Part shown: positions 25,528-33,182 of the stretch, in pieces | How the letters are laid out: the number at the start of each line of letters is the position of its first letter | Position numbering within the stretch: position 1 is the first letter of the stretch | Assembly: GCA_020637445.1 (NCBI GenBank) | Contig: JACJVZ010000002.1 | Span: 620,001 to 684,000 of the forward strand | Direction of reading: 5' to 3' | DNA: 64,000 bases | Origin: Calditrichota bacterium | Lineage (GTDB): Bacteria > Electryoneota > RPQS01 | The notes under the pieces: model-generated | Databases searched by the model: none | Seen by the model: only the letters and a program-made list of their open reading frames with translations | Told to the model about the DNA's origin: nothing | Translations under genes and position numbers: made by a program

Positions 25528-25926
25528 TCATCTCCCCCTGCGCTGCGGGGGGACTAAGGGGGGTTCTTTAAGCGCTTCTACGATTTGATCGAGCGCCGAT
25601 TCGATCGAACGGTGAATTAGTCTGTTGCCGATTCTTAGAATTCGGAAACCATATCGAGCGAGAACCGCACTTCTGGTTTCGTCGTATGCGTGAGTACTGT
25701 CATCCGCGTGCGTATCGCCGTCAACTTCAATGATGAGCTTCTCGTCAAGCGAGACAAAGTCGACGATGTACTTTCCGATAGGGTGCTGGCGGCGGAATTT
25801 TGTGCCGAGTTGATTCCCGCGTATTTTCTTCCAGAGCGCTTTTTCGGCGGGCGTTTGATTAGAACGCATCGCCCGCGCATTCTTCCAGTTCTTGTCGGGT
25901 ATATCTTCGTAGTATCGGTCAGCCAT
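25528..25926 (-). CDS. DUF559 (Vsr-like) endonuclease, element copy 1
   Basis: The 132-residue protein has the DUF559 layout: NQTPAEKALWKKIR, FRRQHPIGKYIVDF with Asp56, LIIEVDGDTH with Glu67 and Asp69, and a final helical part. These residues form the PD-(D/E)xK-like active site of the very-short-patch-repair nuclease fold, so the nuclease looks intact. The ribosome site is the G run of the right flanking repeat, directly before the ATG. The last dozen residues (PPLVPPQRRGR) are encoded by the left repeat. Gene and repeats thus form one unit of 435 bp, inserted between pyrF and the RDD-pyrE pair. Confidence 0.82.
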   Translation of the reverse strand: MADRYYEDIPDKNWKNARAMRSNQTPAEKALWKKIRGNQLGTKFRRQHPIGKYIVDFVSLDEKLIIEVDGDTHADDSTHAYDETRSAVLARYGFRILRIGNRLIHRSIESALDQIVEALKEPPLVPPQRRGR

Positions 25927-25965
25927 AAGACCCCCCTTATTCCCCCCGCGCGGCGCGGGGGGAGA
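25531..25965 (-). mobile_element. DUF559 mini-element 1
   Basis: The left end (25531-25563) reads TCTCCCCC, an inner loop, GGGGGGACTAAGGGGGG. The right end (25931-25965) is its inverted counterpart, CCCCCCTTATTCCCCCC, loop, GGGGGGAGA. The only gene between is DUF559. A further repeat of the right-end type follows at 26033-26067. Confidence 0.7.
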
Positions 25966-26032
25966 CCAGCGTGCCGCTGGACTGATTGTGCTGACGCGTT
26001 GCGCTTTGAAACAGTGGTGCGGATTTCAAAGA

Positions 26033-26067
26033 CCCCCCTTATTCCCCCCGCGCGGCGCGGGGGGAGA
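26033..26067. repeat. Lone copy of the G-run hairpin repeat
   Basis: Identical in plan and almost in sequence to the right end of DUF559 element 1 (25931-25965), in the same orientation, 102 bases apart. It ends eight bases before the pyrF stop codon (pyrF is on the minus strand). Confidence 0.65.
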
Positions 26068-26075
26068 CCGGAGTG

Positions 26076-26870
26076 CTACGCCATGCTCTTTCGCAACTTC
26101 TCCACTTCCGTCACCGCGGCATCGATGCAATCGTTTCCGTTCGACGCGTAAAGCACGGAACGTGAGACGTTGATCAGTGCCGTGCCGTTGGCTGCTTGAA
26201 CTTTTTTCAGGACGTCCATGCTGCCGCCTTGTGCGCCGCTGCCGGGCATCAGGAGCGGAAGTTCGGGAGCGATGCTCAAAACACTTTCCAACGCTTCGGG
26301 TTTTGTGGTACCTACTACCAAGCCCATATTCCCGTTCAGGTTGGCGGCTTTGACTTGGTGCGCGACTTCCTGATAGAGCAGGCGTTCGCCGGTGTCCAAC
26401 TGTTGTATTAGAGATGCGCTTGCGTTGGAAGTTGCGCAGAGCACGAACACGCCTTTGTCTTTGTGCCGCCAGAACGGTTCGAGCGCGGCCATACCCAGAT
26501 ACGGCTGAACGGTCACTGCGTCCGCTCCAAGTACGTCGAAGATCGCCTTCGCGTAAAACTCGTTGGTATGTTCGATGTCGCCGCGTTTGGCATCCACCAG
26601 CCAGACCACATCTGGGGGACAATCAAAACGCAGTCTTTCGAGCATCAGCCAGCCGCCCGAACCGTAGGCCTCAAAAAATGCCGTGTTCGGCTTGAAAGCT
26701 GCGACTTTCTGCCACGTGGCGATGATGATCTCTTCGAGAAACTTCTGCGCGCCGACGATGCCGCCGCCGAATTTTGCCGGAATCTTGGCCGGATCGGGGT
26801 CGAGCCCCAGACAGAGCGGGGAACCAGCGCGGTCGATAGAGGCTTTAAGACGGGAGAGGAAGTCAGTCAA
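26076..26870 (-). CDS. pyrF: Orotidine 5'-phosphate decarboxylase
   Basis: The 264-residue enzyme makes UMP from OMP, the last step of pyrimidine synthesis. It has the catalytic motif DAKRGDIEHTN (Asp-Lys-x-x-Asp) near residue 95, the opening LCLGLDPDPAKIP, FKPNTAFFEAYG, and the phosphate loop LMPGSGAQGG. Length and motifs fit the longer type 2 OMP decarboxylases. Downstream in the same direction lie the DUF559 element, an RDD gene and pyrE, so the pyr genes were probably contiguous before the insertion. Confidence 0.93.
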   Translation of the reverse strand: MTDFLSRLKASIDRAGSPLCLGLDPDPAKIPAKFGGGIVGAQKFLEEIIIATWQKVAAFKPNTAFFEAYGSGGWLMLERLRFDCPPDVVWLVDAKRGDIEHTNEFYAKAIFDVLGADAVTVQPYLGMAALEPFWRHKDKGVFVLCATSNASASLIQQLDTGERLLYQEVAHQVKAANLNGNMGLVVGTTKPEALESVLSIAPELPLLMPGSGAQGGSMDVLKKVQAANGTALINVSRSVLYASNGNDCIDAAVTEVEKLRKSMA

Positions 26871-26998
26871 GGGAAGTGCCGGAATTCATGGAATATCTAT
26901 GAAATATAGCAAATTCAAGTCTGATTTGCAACCTCGAAGTTGACCTATGGCTTGGTGGGAGTTGAATTTACAGGGAAGATTCTCTACCTTGAAAGTCA

Positions 26999-27033
26999 AA
27001 ATATGAAGTTTGAAATATGAAATATGAAGGCAG
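26999..27033. repeat. Heptanucleotide tandem repeat (AAATATG type)
   Basis: Five 7-base units: AAATATG, AAGTTTG, AAATATG, AAATATG, AAGGCAG. Arrays with the same end (xCAGAAC) occur at 54793-54820 and 58549-58583. Confidence 0.6.
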
Positions 27034-27042
27034 AACGCCGAG

Positions 27043-28302
27043 TTGCCCGTGCTAACTGAGTATTTGCGAGAAACTTGGGTGCTGTATTTGGAAATGGCAC
27101 CGTATCTCTTGCTCGGGTTTATGCTCGCGGGAATTTTGCATGCGCTCGTGCCGCGCAAGGCCGTCGGCCGGCATCTGGGCGGGGAGAATCTGATCTCGTC
27201 GTTCAAGGCCGCCGTGCTCGGTGTGCCGATGCCGCTCTGTTCGTGCGGTGTGATTCCGACAGGTGTTGGCCTGCGCAAGCGCGGAGCTTCGCGTGCGGCG
27301 ACGGTGTCGTTTTTGATTTCTACTCCGCAGACCGGAGTTGATTCGATACTTGTGACCTACGGATTTTTCGGTTGGGCGCTGGCGATTTTTCGTCCGATTG
27401 CGGCATTCATCAGCGGCGTGCTCGGGGGACTCGCGGTGATGCTCGTCAAACCCGGCGCGCGCGAAGAAGAGTGGATGAAACATCATTTGCACTCCGAAGA
27501 TGCGCTGGCCGAAGCCGATGCGAAGCGGCCAATGCGCGAAAAACTCAAAGATGCGTATCACTTCGCCTTCAAGGAACTGTTGGGCGATATTGCGTTCTGG
27601 CTCGTCGTGGGAATTTTGGTGGCGGGAGTTATTTCGACTGCGGTGCCCGATGATTTCTTCGCGGGAAAACTGGGCGGCGGCATCGGTGCGATGCTCTTGA
27701 TGATGCTGTTCGGCTTGCCGCTCTATGTTTGCTCGACGGCCTCGGTGCCGATTGCGGCCGTGCTGATGACGAAAGGGATTTCGGCGGGCGCGGCGTTTGT
27801 GTTTTTGATGGTGGGACCCGCGACGAATGCCGCGACGATGCTCGTGATTGCGCGCGCGCTGGGTTCAAAAGTGCTCGCGGTTTATCTGACGGCGATTGCG
27901 GGCTTCGCGTTGCTGTTCGGGCTGGGGCTTGATTTTCTTTTGGCAAATACTCCACTCACCGTGAACCTCCCCGCGCAATTGCACGACCACGGCGCTAAGT
28001 GGTGGCAGCTGGCGGCGACGGCGGTGCTGACTTACTATGTGTTACGACATTTCTTCTTCAAACTTAAACGGCGGTTCGGAGCCGCGCCTGTGACTATGAG
28101 TGACAAACTGCAATTGAATATCGAGGGCATGAACTGCTCGCACTGTGTGAAGAACGTCAAGGATTCGCTGGAGAAAGTCTCCGGAGTGAGCGGCGTGGAA
28201 GTGAATCTGGACAACGGCACCGCTGTGGTCGACGGAGATAAACTGGATCGCGCGACGTTGACTGCGGCTGTGGAAGGCGCGGGGTATAAGGTCAAAGGAT
28301 GA
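27043..28302 (+). CDS. SO_0444-type Cu/Zn permease fused to an HMA domain
   Basis: The 419-residue protein is a DUF318-type permease with about ten membrane helices in two halves. The halves carry the Cys motifs VPMPLCSCGVIP and LPLYVCSTASVP, near residues 66 and 226, thought to bind metal. A His/acidic cytoplasmic loop joins them. The last 70 residues are a heavy-metal-associated domain with GMNCSHC. Together this predicts metal ion efflux with a fused metallochaperone. There is no ATG near the start; TTG at 27043 or GTG at 27049 are the candidates, otherwise translation starts at MAPYLLLGF. Confidence 0.87.
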   Translation: MPVLTEYLRETWVLYLEMAPYLLLGFMLAGILHALVPRKAVGRHLGGENLISSFKAAVLGVPMPLCSCGVIPTGVGLRKRGASRAATVSFLISTPQTGVDSILVTYGFFGWALAIFRPIAAFISGVLGGLAVMLVKPGAREEEWMKHHLHSEDALAEADAKRPMREKLKDAYHFAFKELLGDIAFWLVVGILVAGVISTAVPDDFFAGKLGGGIGAMLLMMLFGLPLYVCSTASVPIAAVLMTKGISAGAAFVFLMVGPATNAATMLVIARALGSKVLAVYLTAIAGFALLFGLGLDFLLANTPLTVNLPAQLHDHGAKWWQLAATAVLTYYVLRHFFFKLKRRFGAAPVTMSDKLQLNIEGMNCSHCVKNVKDSLEKVSGVSGVEVNLDNGTAVVDGDKLDRATLTAAVEGAGYKVKG

Positions 28303-28312
28303 AGGCTGAAGC

Positions 28313-28388
28313 CATTGCGGGTCTGGAGACCCACAACGGCGGACAGAAGTCAGATTACATTGCGGGTCTGGAGACCCACAACGGCGGA
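28313..28388. repeat. Two exact 31-base direct repeats, each a palindrome
   Basis: 28313-28343 and 28358-28388 are identical, and each contains GGGTCT GG AGACCC. They lie between the permease and channel genes. Related palindromes are at 37858-37877 (GGGCGGAA/TTCCGCCC, also after CATTGC). Confidence 0.65.
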
Positions 28389-28429
28389 AAAGAGGAAAGA
28401 GGAAGAATTGCGCGTCAACTCTTTTAGAC

Positions 28430-29401
28430 ATGGCGTTTAACAGAAGTCGCTTCAGATCGCCGGAGTATGATCCCGGACTTTCGCAGAAGGTGGACGGGGA
28501 GCTGCGTCGCGCGATTGAGCATGACGGCAGCTTCAATGTCCGCCGTTTCGGTAAACGGTTCGAGGGACTGCACCTCTATCAATATCTCGTCACCTGTTCG
28601 TGGCGGGACTTTTTATTGTGGACGGCGGCGTTCCTGCTCGGAACCAATCTGCTCTTTGCGTCCATTTATTTCTTCACCGGTACGGGCCATTTGCAAGGTG
28701 TTCCCGAATGTCCGCCGTGGCAGGCCTTCTGGTACGATTTCTTTTTCAGTGTGCAGACCTTCAGCGCGGTCGGATATGGAGCAATTGCGCCGCGTGATCT
28801 CTTGGGCGGTTTCATTTCGTCGGCGGAAGCCTTGTTCGGCTTGTTGTGTTTCGCACTTGTGACGGGACTTTTGTTTGCGCGGTTTTCCAGACCAACCGCG
28901 CGAATTTTGTTTTCGAGCATGGCGATTGTTTCGCCCTATCAAGACAAAACCGCGCTGATGTTTCGGGTCGTGAACCAACGCTCGAATGTGATGATAGATC
29001 TGACGGCGGATGCGATTATGAGTTGGGTGGAAACGGTCAACGGAAAAGTCATGCGAAGATTCGCCGCGCTGCCGCTCGAACGTCCTTCTATTTTCTTTTT
29101 TCCGCTGCCGTGGACGATTGTGCATCCCATAGACGAAACAAGTCCCTTGTGGGGACTTGACAGCGATGCGCTTGCGGCAAAACAAGCGGAAGTGATGATT
29201 CTGATTCGCGGCTACGATGACACGTTTTCGCAGACCGTGCATACGCGCAACTCATACCGTTTCGATGAAATCACGTTCGGGAGAAAGTTCACACCGATTT
29301 TCCATGTCGATGATTTCGGCACCGTGATGGTCAATGTGGATTTGATTGACCAGACGGAAGAAGCGGTGTTGGCAGTTGAAGTCAATCTTGAAGAGATGTG
29401 A
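28430..29401 (+). CDS. Inward-rectifier-type (Kir) potassium channel
   Basis: The 323-residue protein has the bacterial Kir layout. After an N-terminal slide-helix region come a first membrane helix (about 58-82), a pore helix and filter VQTFSAVGYGAI (about 107-118), and a second helix (about 125-148). A cytoplasmic beta-rich domain follows, with ALMFRVVNQRSN, WTIVHPIDETSPLWG and RNSYRFDEI, all Kir signatures. The filter is AVGYG instead of the usual TVGYG; GYG is kept, so K+ selectivity is likely. Confidence 0.88.
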   Translation: MAFNRSRFRSPEYDPGLSQKVDGELRRAIEHDGSFNVRRFGKRFEGLHLYQYLVTCSWRDFLLWTAAFLLGTNLLFASIYFFTGTGHLQGVPECPPWQAFWYDFFFSVQTFSAVGYGAIAPRDLLGGFISSAEALFGLLCFALVTGLLFARFSRPTARILFSSMAIVSPYQDKTALMFRVVNQRSNVMIDLTADAIMSWVETVNGKVMRRFAALPLERPSIFFFPLPWTIVHPIDETSPLWGLDSDALAAKQAEVMILIRGYDDTFSQTVHTRNSYRFDEITFGRKFTPIFHVDDFGTVMVNVDLIDQTEEAVLAVEVNLEEM

Positions 29402-29408
29402 CGCTTGA

Positions 29409-29442
29409 CCCCCCTTAGCCCCCCCGGAGGACCGGGTGGGAA
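29409..29442. repeat. Degenerate lone copy of the G-run hairpin repeat, overlapping a gene end
   Basis: CCCCCCTTAGCCCCCCC, a short loop and an imperfect G-rich arm match the right-end repeat of the DUF559 elements. On the minus strand its CTAAGG supplies the stop codon of the alanine racemase homologue and its last residues. Confidence 0.6.
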
Positions 29443-30533
29443 TAGGAGCGCGGAACTTTGGGATTTAGCCACGTTGTCAGTTCATAGGGAAGCGCGTCGA
29501 TGAAGGGGGCAAGTTCGTAGAGATAGATTGTTTCATCTCCTTGATTTCCCCAATAGACCACTTCTTCACCGATCTTGGGTTTTTCTCCGGTGACGAAGGC
29601 GTACGAATTTGTGCGCGACATCACGCCTACTAACGGCACATGCTTTCCGCGATAGAGAACACTCGCTGCGCCAACCATCGTGCGTGGATAGCCGGTTTCA
29701 AAACCCACATCGGTTTCGATGCCCCAGCCGTCGTAGTGCGCCTTCCAAAAATGCGGAGACGGAAATCCATGACCGCGTTTGATGCGGCGAACATTGGTGA
29801 TGCTTCCACATAACGTCATCACGGATTTCAAAGGGAGCATATCCGCGACCGTTGGAGATGGTGGCTGTCCATAGAGCGCGATGCCGGTTCTCACGAGATC
29901 GCCCGGAACTTCAGGCAATGCTAACGCCGCGGCAGAATTTGCGAGATGTGTCACCGCCGGATTGAGTCCGGCGGTTTTTGCATTTCTTATGATCTCGTTG
30001 AAGATTTGAATTTGTGCAAGACCTCGTTCGCGGTCGTGCGTCCCGCCATAGGCCAGATGCGAGTAGATGGCATCGAGCTTTAAGTGTTTTAGCTTGGCGA
30101 TTTCGGCAAGTGTCTCGACATTTTTCTTGTGGTGAATGCCGACTCTGCCCAAGCCCGTGTCGAATTTCAGGTGAGTAGAAATTGCTTTGCCGGTTTTTTT
30201 CGAGAGCGCTTCGAGATACTCGACTTTGTACCACGACGTCGCGGCGAACGAGAGATCGTAATCCGTGAATTGCTTTTCCGGTTTGCCAACCCAGTCGGTC
30301 ATCACCAGAATAGGCTTGGTGATTCCAGCCTTGCGCAATTTCACTCCGTCGGCAGGAGAACTCACTCCAAAGCCCCACGCACCCGCGTCATTCAAAACTT
30401 TGGTACACTCGAGCAAGCCGTGTCCGTAAGCATCCCACTTCACGACCGCAAGCACTTGCTTGGGCGCAACGCGAGCAGCGAGCGCGGAAAAGTTCTGCGC
30501 GAGGGCGGTTAGGTCTATGCGGGCGACGGGCAC
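29415..30533 (-). CDS. Alanine racemase homologue with altered active site
   Basis: About 372 residues from a GTG start; the upstream open frame is not alanine-racemase-like. The PLP lysine is Lys32 (VVKWDAYGHG). KFDTGLGRVGI, SHLAYGG, THLANSAA and LVRTGIALYG all match the family. The segment that normally reads VSYGATY with the catalytic Tyr is GFPSPHF. The CMDQ region is MSRTNS, so two usual catalytic features are absent. The natural end NPKVPRSY is followed by residues encoded in the G-run repeat. It could be a divergent racemase, another amino acid racemase, or a PLP protein without racemase activity. Confidence 0.75.
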   Translation of the reverse strand: MPVARIDLTALAQNFSALAARVAPKQVLAVVKWDAYGHGLLECTKVLNDAGAWGFGVSSPADGVKLRKAGITKPILVMTDWVGKPEKQFTDYDLSFAATSWYKVEYLEALSKKTGKAISTHLKFDTGLGRVGIHHKKNVETLAEIAKLKHLKLDAIYSHLAYGGTHDRERGLAQIQIFNEIIRNAKTAGLNPAVTHLANSAAALALPEVPGDLVRTGIALYGQPPSPTVADMLPLKSVMTLCGSITNVRRIKRGHGFPSPHFWKAHYDGWGIETDVGFETGYPRTMVGAASVLYRGKHVPLVGVMSRTNSYAFVTGEKPKIGEEVVYWGNQGDETIYLYELAPFIDALPYELTTWLNPKVPRSYSHPVLRGG

Positions 30534-30540
30534 GGGGGAA

Positions 30541-30594
30541 TGAAGGATAAAGGATAAAGGATTCGGAAAATCCCCAATTGAAAATTCTAAATTC
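30541..30594. repeat. Two heptanucleotide arrays side by side
   Basis: 30541-30561 reads TGAAGGA, TAAAGGA, TAAAGGA. 30567-30594 reads AAAATCC, CCAATTG, AAAATTC, TAAATTC. They occupy the gap before the racemase homologue, which lacks a visible ribosome site. Confidence 0.5.
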
Positions 30595-30605
30595 CAATGG
30601 CAGAA

Positions 30606-30633
30606 AAAAGGCGACCCAATCGGGCCGCCTTTT
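30606..30633 (-). terminator. Terminator after the lipoprotein pair
   Basis: AAAAGGCG/CGCCTTTT with a further CCC/GGG inside and T runs on both strands, 18 bases after the stop codon at 30651. Confidence 0.75.
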
Positions 30634-30650
30634 CTATTTTTCAATTCAAA

Positions 30651-31259
30651 TCAGTAGTTGCCGAGGTTTTTCAAACCGTCCATCTTGGCGAGATCTATTT
30701 GTGCTTGCGCCGCAGGTCCGGTACCGGCGTAAAGCGAATTTGCAATGAACTCTTCGAGAGCGGCGTGTCGCTCCTTGGGACTCTTGAAGGTGTTTATCCG
30801 CTCGTATTCGGCGCGAGCAAGTTCGTCACGCGCCCGCGATCCTGCCGGAGTTTGCGGATAATCACGTGCCGCCTCACTAATACGCCCCGCGTCGAAGAGC
30901 GCTTGCGCCGCCTGTTCGCGAGCTTTGATCGCTGCCGGAGTATCCGAGTAGTTGTCCAACACTTCTTCGAATTTACCGTCTTCCACGAGCTTTTCGGCAA
31001 AGCGGACGCGAGCTTCGTAGGCCATCGGCGTATCAGCGAAGTCCTTCATCACGCGTTCGTAGTCACCCTCTTTCAAGAGCTTCGTCGCGAGAGCTTCCTT
31101 GGCCTTGCCGGCCGCGGGCTCTTGCGGATAACGCTCCATGACTTCCTCGTATTTGCCTTCCTTGAAGAGCTTCTCCGCACGCTCGGCCGGAGTTGCGCAG
31201 CCCAACACAAAGAGGAAGAGGATTAGGAGCGCGAGGTAGTGCGTCTTACGCGAGGTCAT
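30651..31259 (-). CDS. Repeat lipoprotein (TPR-like), second of a pair
   Basis: The 202-residue product has a lipoprotein signal with lipobox VLGC. It carries four helical repeats of about 33 residues patterned AEKLFKEGKYEEVMERYPQ...AxxA, which resemble TPR/BamD-like helix pairs. Its ATG overlaps the stop of the homologous gene upstream (ATGA). Likely an outer-membrane-anchored scaffold; partner unknown. Confidence 0.75.
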   Translation of the reverse strand: MTSRKTHYLALLILFLFVLGCATPAERAEKLFKEGKYEEVMERYPQEPAAGKAKEALATKLLKEGDYERVMKDFADTPMAYEARVRFAEKLVEDGKFEEVLDNYSDTPAAIKAREQAAQALFDAGRISEAARDYPQTPAGSRARDELARAEYERINTFKSPKERHAALEEFIANSLYAGTGPAAQAQIDLAKMDGLKNLGNY

Positions 31260-31849
31260 TTCTTGCGGACGTCACGCATTAGATTCGCCGCTTCACGATA
31301 GGCCGCGGTCTGAGTGTATTTCCGCATAATATCCTGCAGGGCCTCAACCTTCTTCTCGCCGCGAAGTTTCTTGGCCGCTTCCAACGCTTCCGTGGCGCGA
31401 GCCTCGTTCACTTCTTTCCCCTTGGGAGAATTCGGGTAGGTGGCCACCAACGAGTCAAACATCGTGGGACCCTGATTGTACAGGTCTTCCGCCAAAATCC
31501 GCTCGGCGTCGGTTGCCAATTGACTGTTGGGGAATTTATCAATCACTTCCCGGTACTTTTTCTCATTGAAGAGGTTCTTAGCCTCTTCTTCGTGTGCAAG
31601 GAAGGCCGCACGGGTATTGGGGTACTTCTCAAGTACCTCTTGGTATTTGCCTTCTTCCAGCAAATTCTCGGCAATCATCGCACGAGCCCGGCGCGCGATT
31701 TGAGTGTCCGGGTACTTATTCATTACCTCTTGGTACTTGCCTTCTGCAAAGAGCTTTTGCGCGCTGGCCTCAGGGCTCTGGCATCCGGCAACCCAAAGGG
31801 TCGCAAAGAGGGCGAGGAGTAAACCGGTGATCAGTCTGCGGGATAACAT
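31256..31849 (-). CDS. Repeat lipoprotein (TPR-like), first of a pair
   Basis: The start is the ATG before LSRRLITGLLL, giving 197 residues; lipobox VAGC. Four repeats follow (AQKLFAEGKYQEVMNKYPDT, AENLLEEGKYQEVLEKYPNT and so on), the same unit as in the downstream gene. It probably arose by tandem duplication with it. The strong ExbB promoter region lies upstream in the opposite direction. Confidence 0.75.
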   Translation of the reverse strand: MLSRRLITGLLLALFATLWVAGCQSPEASAQKLFAEGKYQEVMNKYPDTQIARRARAMIAENLLEEGKYQEVLEKYPNTRAAFLAHEEEAKNLFNEKKYREVIDKFPNSQLATDAERILAEDLYNQGPTMFDSLVATYPNSPKGKEVNEARATEALEAAKKLRGEKKVEALQDIMRKYTQTAAYREAANLMRDVRKK

Positions 31850-32037
31850 GATTTCTCGTTCGGGTTTTGGTGCTTTGTCTTGTGAACTCAGGAAGTTAAG
31901 TATTCCCTTGTGGAATGTCAAGTAAAGTCAATGAAACTTGTGGTGAGGTTCAATCATATCAAGAGGTTGCGAAGTCACAACCTATTAGGTCGCGGCACGG
32001 GGAGTGCAAAGAGCTTAAAAGTTCCGCTATCCGAGTG

Positions 32038-32066
32038 TTGACACTTCCTTGAAACGATGCTATATT
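32038..32066 (+). promoter_or_regulatory. Near-consensus sigma-70 promoter for the exbB operon
   Basis: TTGACA (32038-32043), exactly 17 bases, TATATT (32061-32066), 62 bases before the start codon. The best promoter in the window. Confidence 0.75.
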
Positions 32067-32128
32067 ACTTGTTATATCAAAGGTTTACCAGTTCCCCCCG
32101 ACCACCCAAACCCTCAGGATGTTATCGG

Positions 32129-32737
32129 ATGAAAACTTTGCAACGCATGAATAAATCCGCTTTTGGCTATGTGACTTTGGCAGCCCTCGGCATGACCCTG
32201 CTCTATACGGTCATCGCCGCCGCCCAGCCGCAAGCCGCGCGGGAAGTGACGATGAGTGAAAAGATCGGTTCGCAGATTGTTTTGTACGGCGCCTTCGACA
32301 GTTTGATCTACTTCTTTCAGGGTCTGCTGCTCTTTATCGGCCTTGGAATCACGATCTTCTATTATATCCGTTACAAACGGCCCGGGTTCCAGACCGAATT
32401 GCGCAAGAAAGTCAGCCATTTGGCGGACGAAGTGACCCTGCAATCCGCGATTAACTTCGAAATCGAGAGTTTGCAGAATAAGTACATCTTCTTGGATCTG
32501 GTGATTGCCGCGGCGCCGATGTCCGGATTGTTGGGAACGGTCGTTGGTCTGGTGCAGGTCTTCAGCGAACAAACTTTCGTCGAACAGGTTTCGATGCAAT
32601 CCATCGCCGGGGGTATGTACGTCGCGATGGTGACCACCGTGTGCGGTCTGATCGTCGCGCTGTTCGGCGTGATTGGACGCCACATGCTGAATAGCTTGTT
32701 GGCGAACGTGCGTGAAGACTTGGCCGGGGGAAAATAG
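32129..32737 (+). CDS. ExbB/TolQ/MotA-type proton channel protein
   Basis: The 202-residue inner-membrane protein has three hydrophobic segments. It contains the family core LDLVIAAAPMSGLLGTVVGL and GGMYVAMVTTVCGLIVAL, the two helices that line the proton path. With ExbD it would turn proton flow into work on a periplasmic partner. The ATG at 32129 follows AGGA nine bases upstream. First gene of a run with one- to four-base junctions (32739, 33179, then 34777, 36099). Confidence 0.9.
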   Translation: MKTLQRMNKSAFGYVTLAALGMTLLYTVIAAAQPQAAREVTMSEKIGSQIVLYGAFDSLIYFFQGLLLFIGLGITIFYYIRYKRPGFQTELRKKVSHLADEVTLQSAINFEIESLQNKYIFLDLVIAAAPMSGLLGTVVGLVQVFSEQTFVEQVSMQSIAGGMYVAMVTTVCGLIVALFGVIGRHMLNSLLANVREDLAGGK

Positions 32738-32738
32738 C

Positions 32739-33182
32739 GTGCGAAAATCAGAACCGTTTGCAGAAGCGACGACGTCGCTCATTGATATTGCCTTCATCAT
32801 CATTCTCTTCTTGATTGTGACGACCGTAATCGCTCCGGAAGAGATAGTTCCGCTGAAATTGCCGAACAACTATGATCAAGGCGAACCGTATCTTGAAGTG
32901 GAGAAAGAGCTCATCATCCACGTCAAGCGCTCGGGGATGGTGGAAATTTCCGGAGAGCTCTTGGCCGACTCGCTGGAAGCGGACTCCGTGCTCTTCAAGC
33001 TGACGGACGCATTTGTCGAACGTTACAAGCAAATGCAGCCGGACGGCAAAGTAATTTTACGCGCGGACAGCGGCGCGGTGTGGGATCGTCCCGTTCAAAT
33101 TTTGCAGGCGTGCGGCAAGCACAACATTCCAGTTTCCATCGCGCTTGAGCCTGCGCAGCTTGCGGAGGACGTCATACCGTGA
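32739..33182 (+). CDS. ExbD/TolR-type protein
   Basis: The 147-residue protein begins at a GTG one base after the ExbB stop (GGGGG eight bases upstream). It has one membrane helix carrying the conserved acid (SLIDIAFIIILFLIV) and a periplasmic domain with the VILRADSGAVWD/VQILQACGKHNI fold of ExbD. It forms the motor with ExbB. Confidence 0.9.
   Translation: MRKSEPFAEATTSLIDIAFIIILFLIVTTVIAPEEIVPLKLPNNYDQGEPYLEVEKELIIHVKRSGMVEISGELLADSLEADSVLFKLTDAFVERYKQMQPDGKVILRADSGAVWDRPVQILQACGKHNIPVSIALEPAQLAEDVIP

Noticed and set aside
25528..25926. DUF559 as part of a restriction-modification or toxin-antitoxin system
   Set aside because: No methyltransferase, specificity subunit or small partner gene is adjacent at either DUF559 locus.
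30534..30644. N-terminal extension of the alanine racemase homologue
   Set aside because: This stretch is made of 7-base repeats and the neighbouring terminator, and racemases normally begin near the GTG at 30533.
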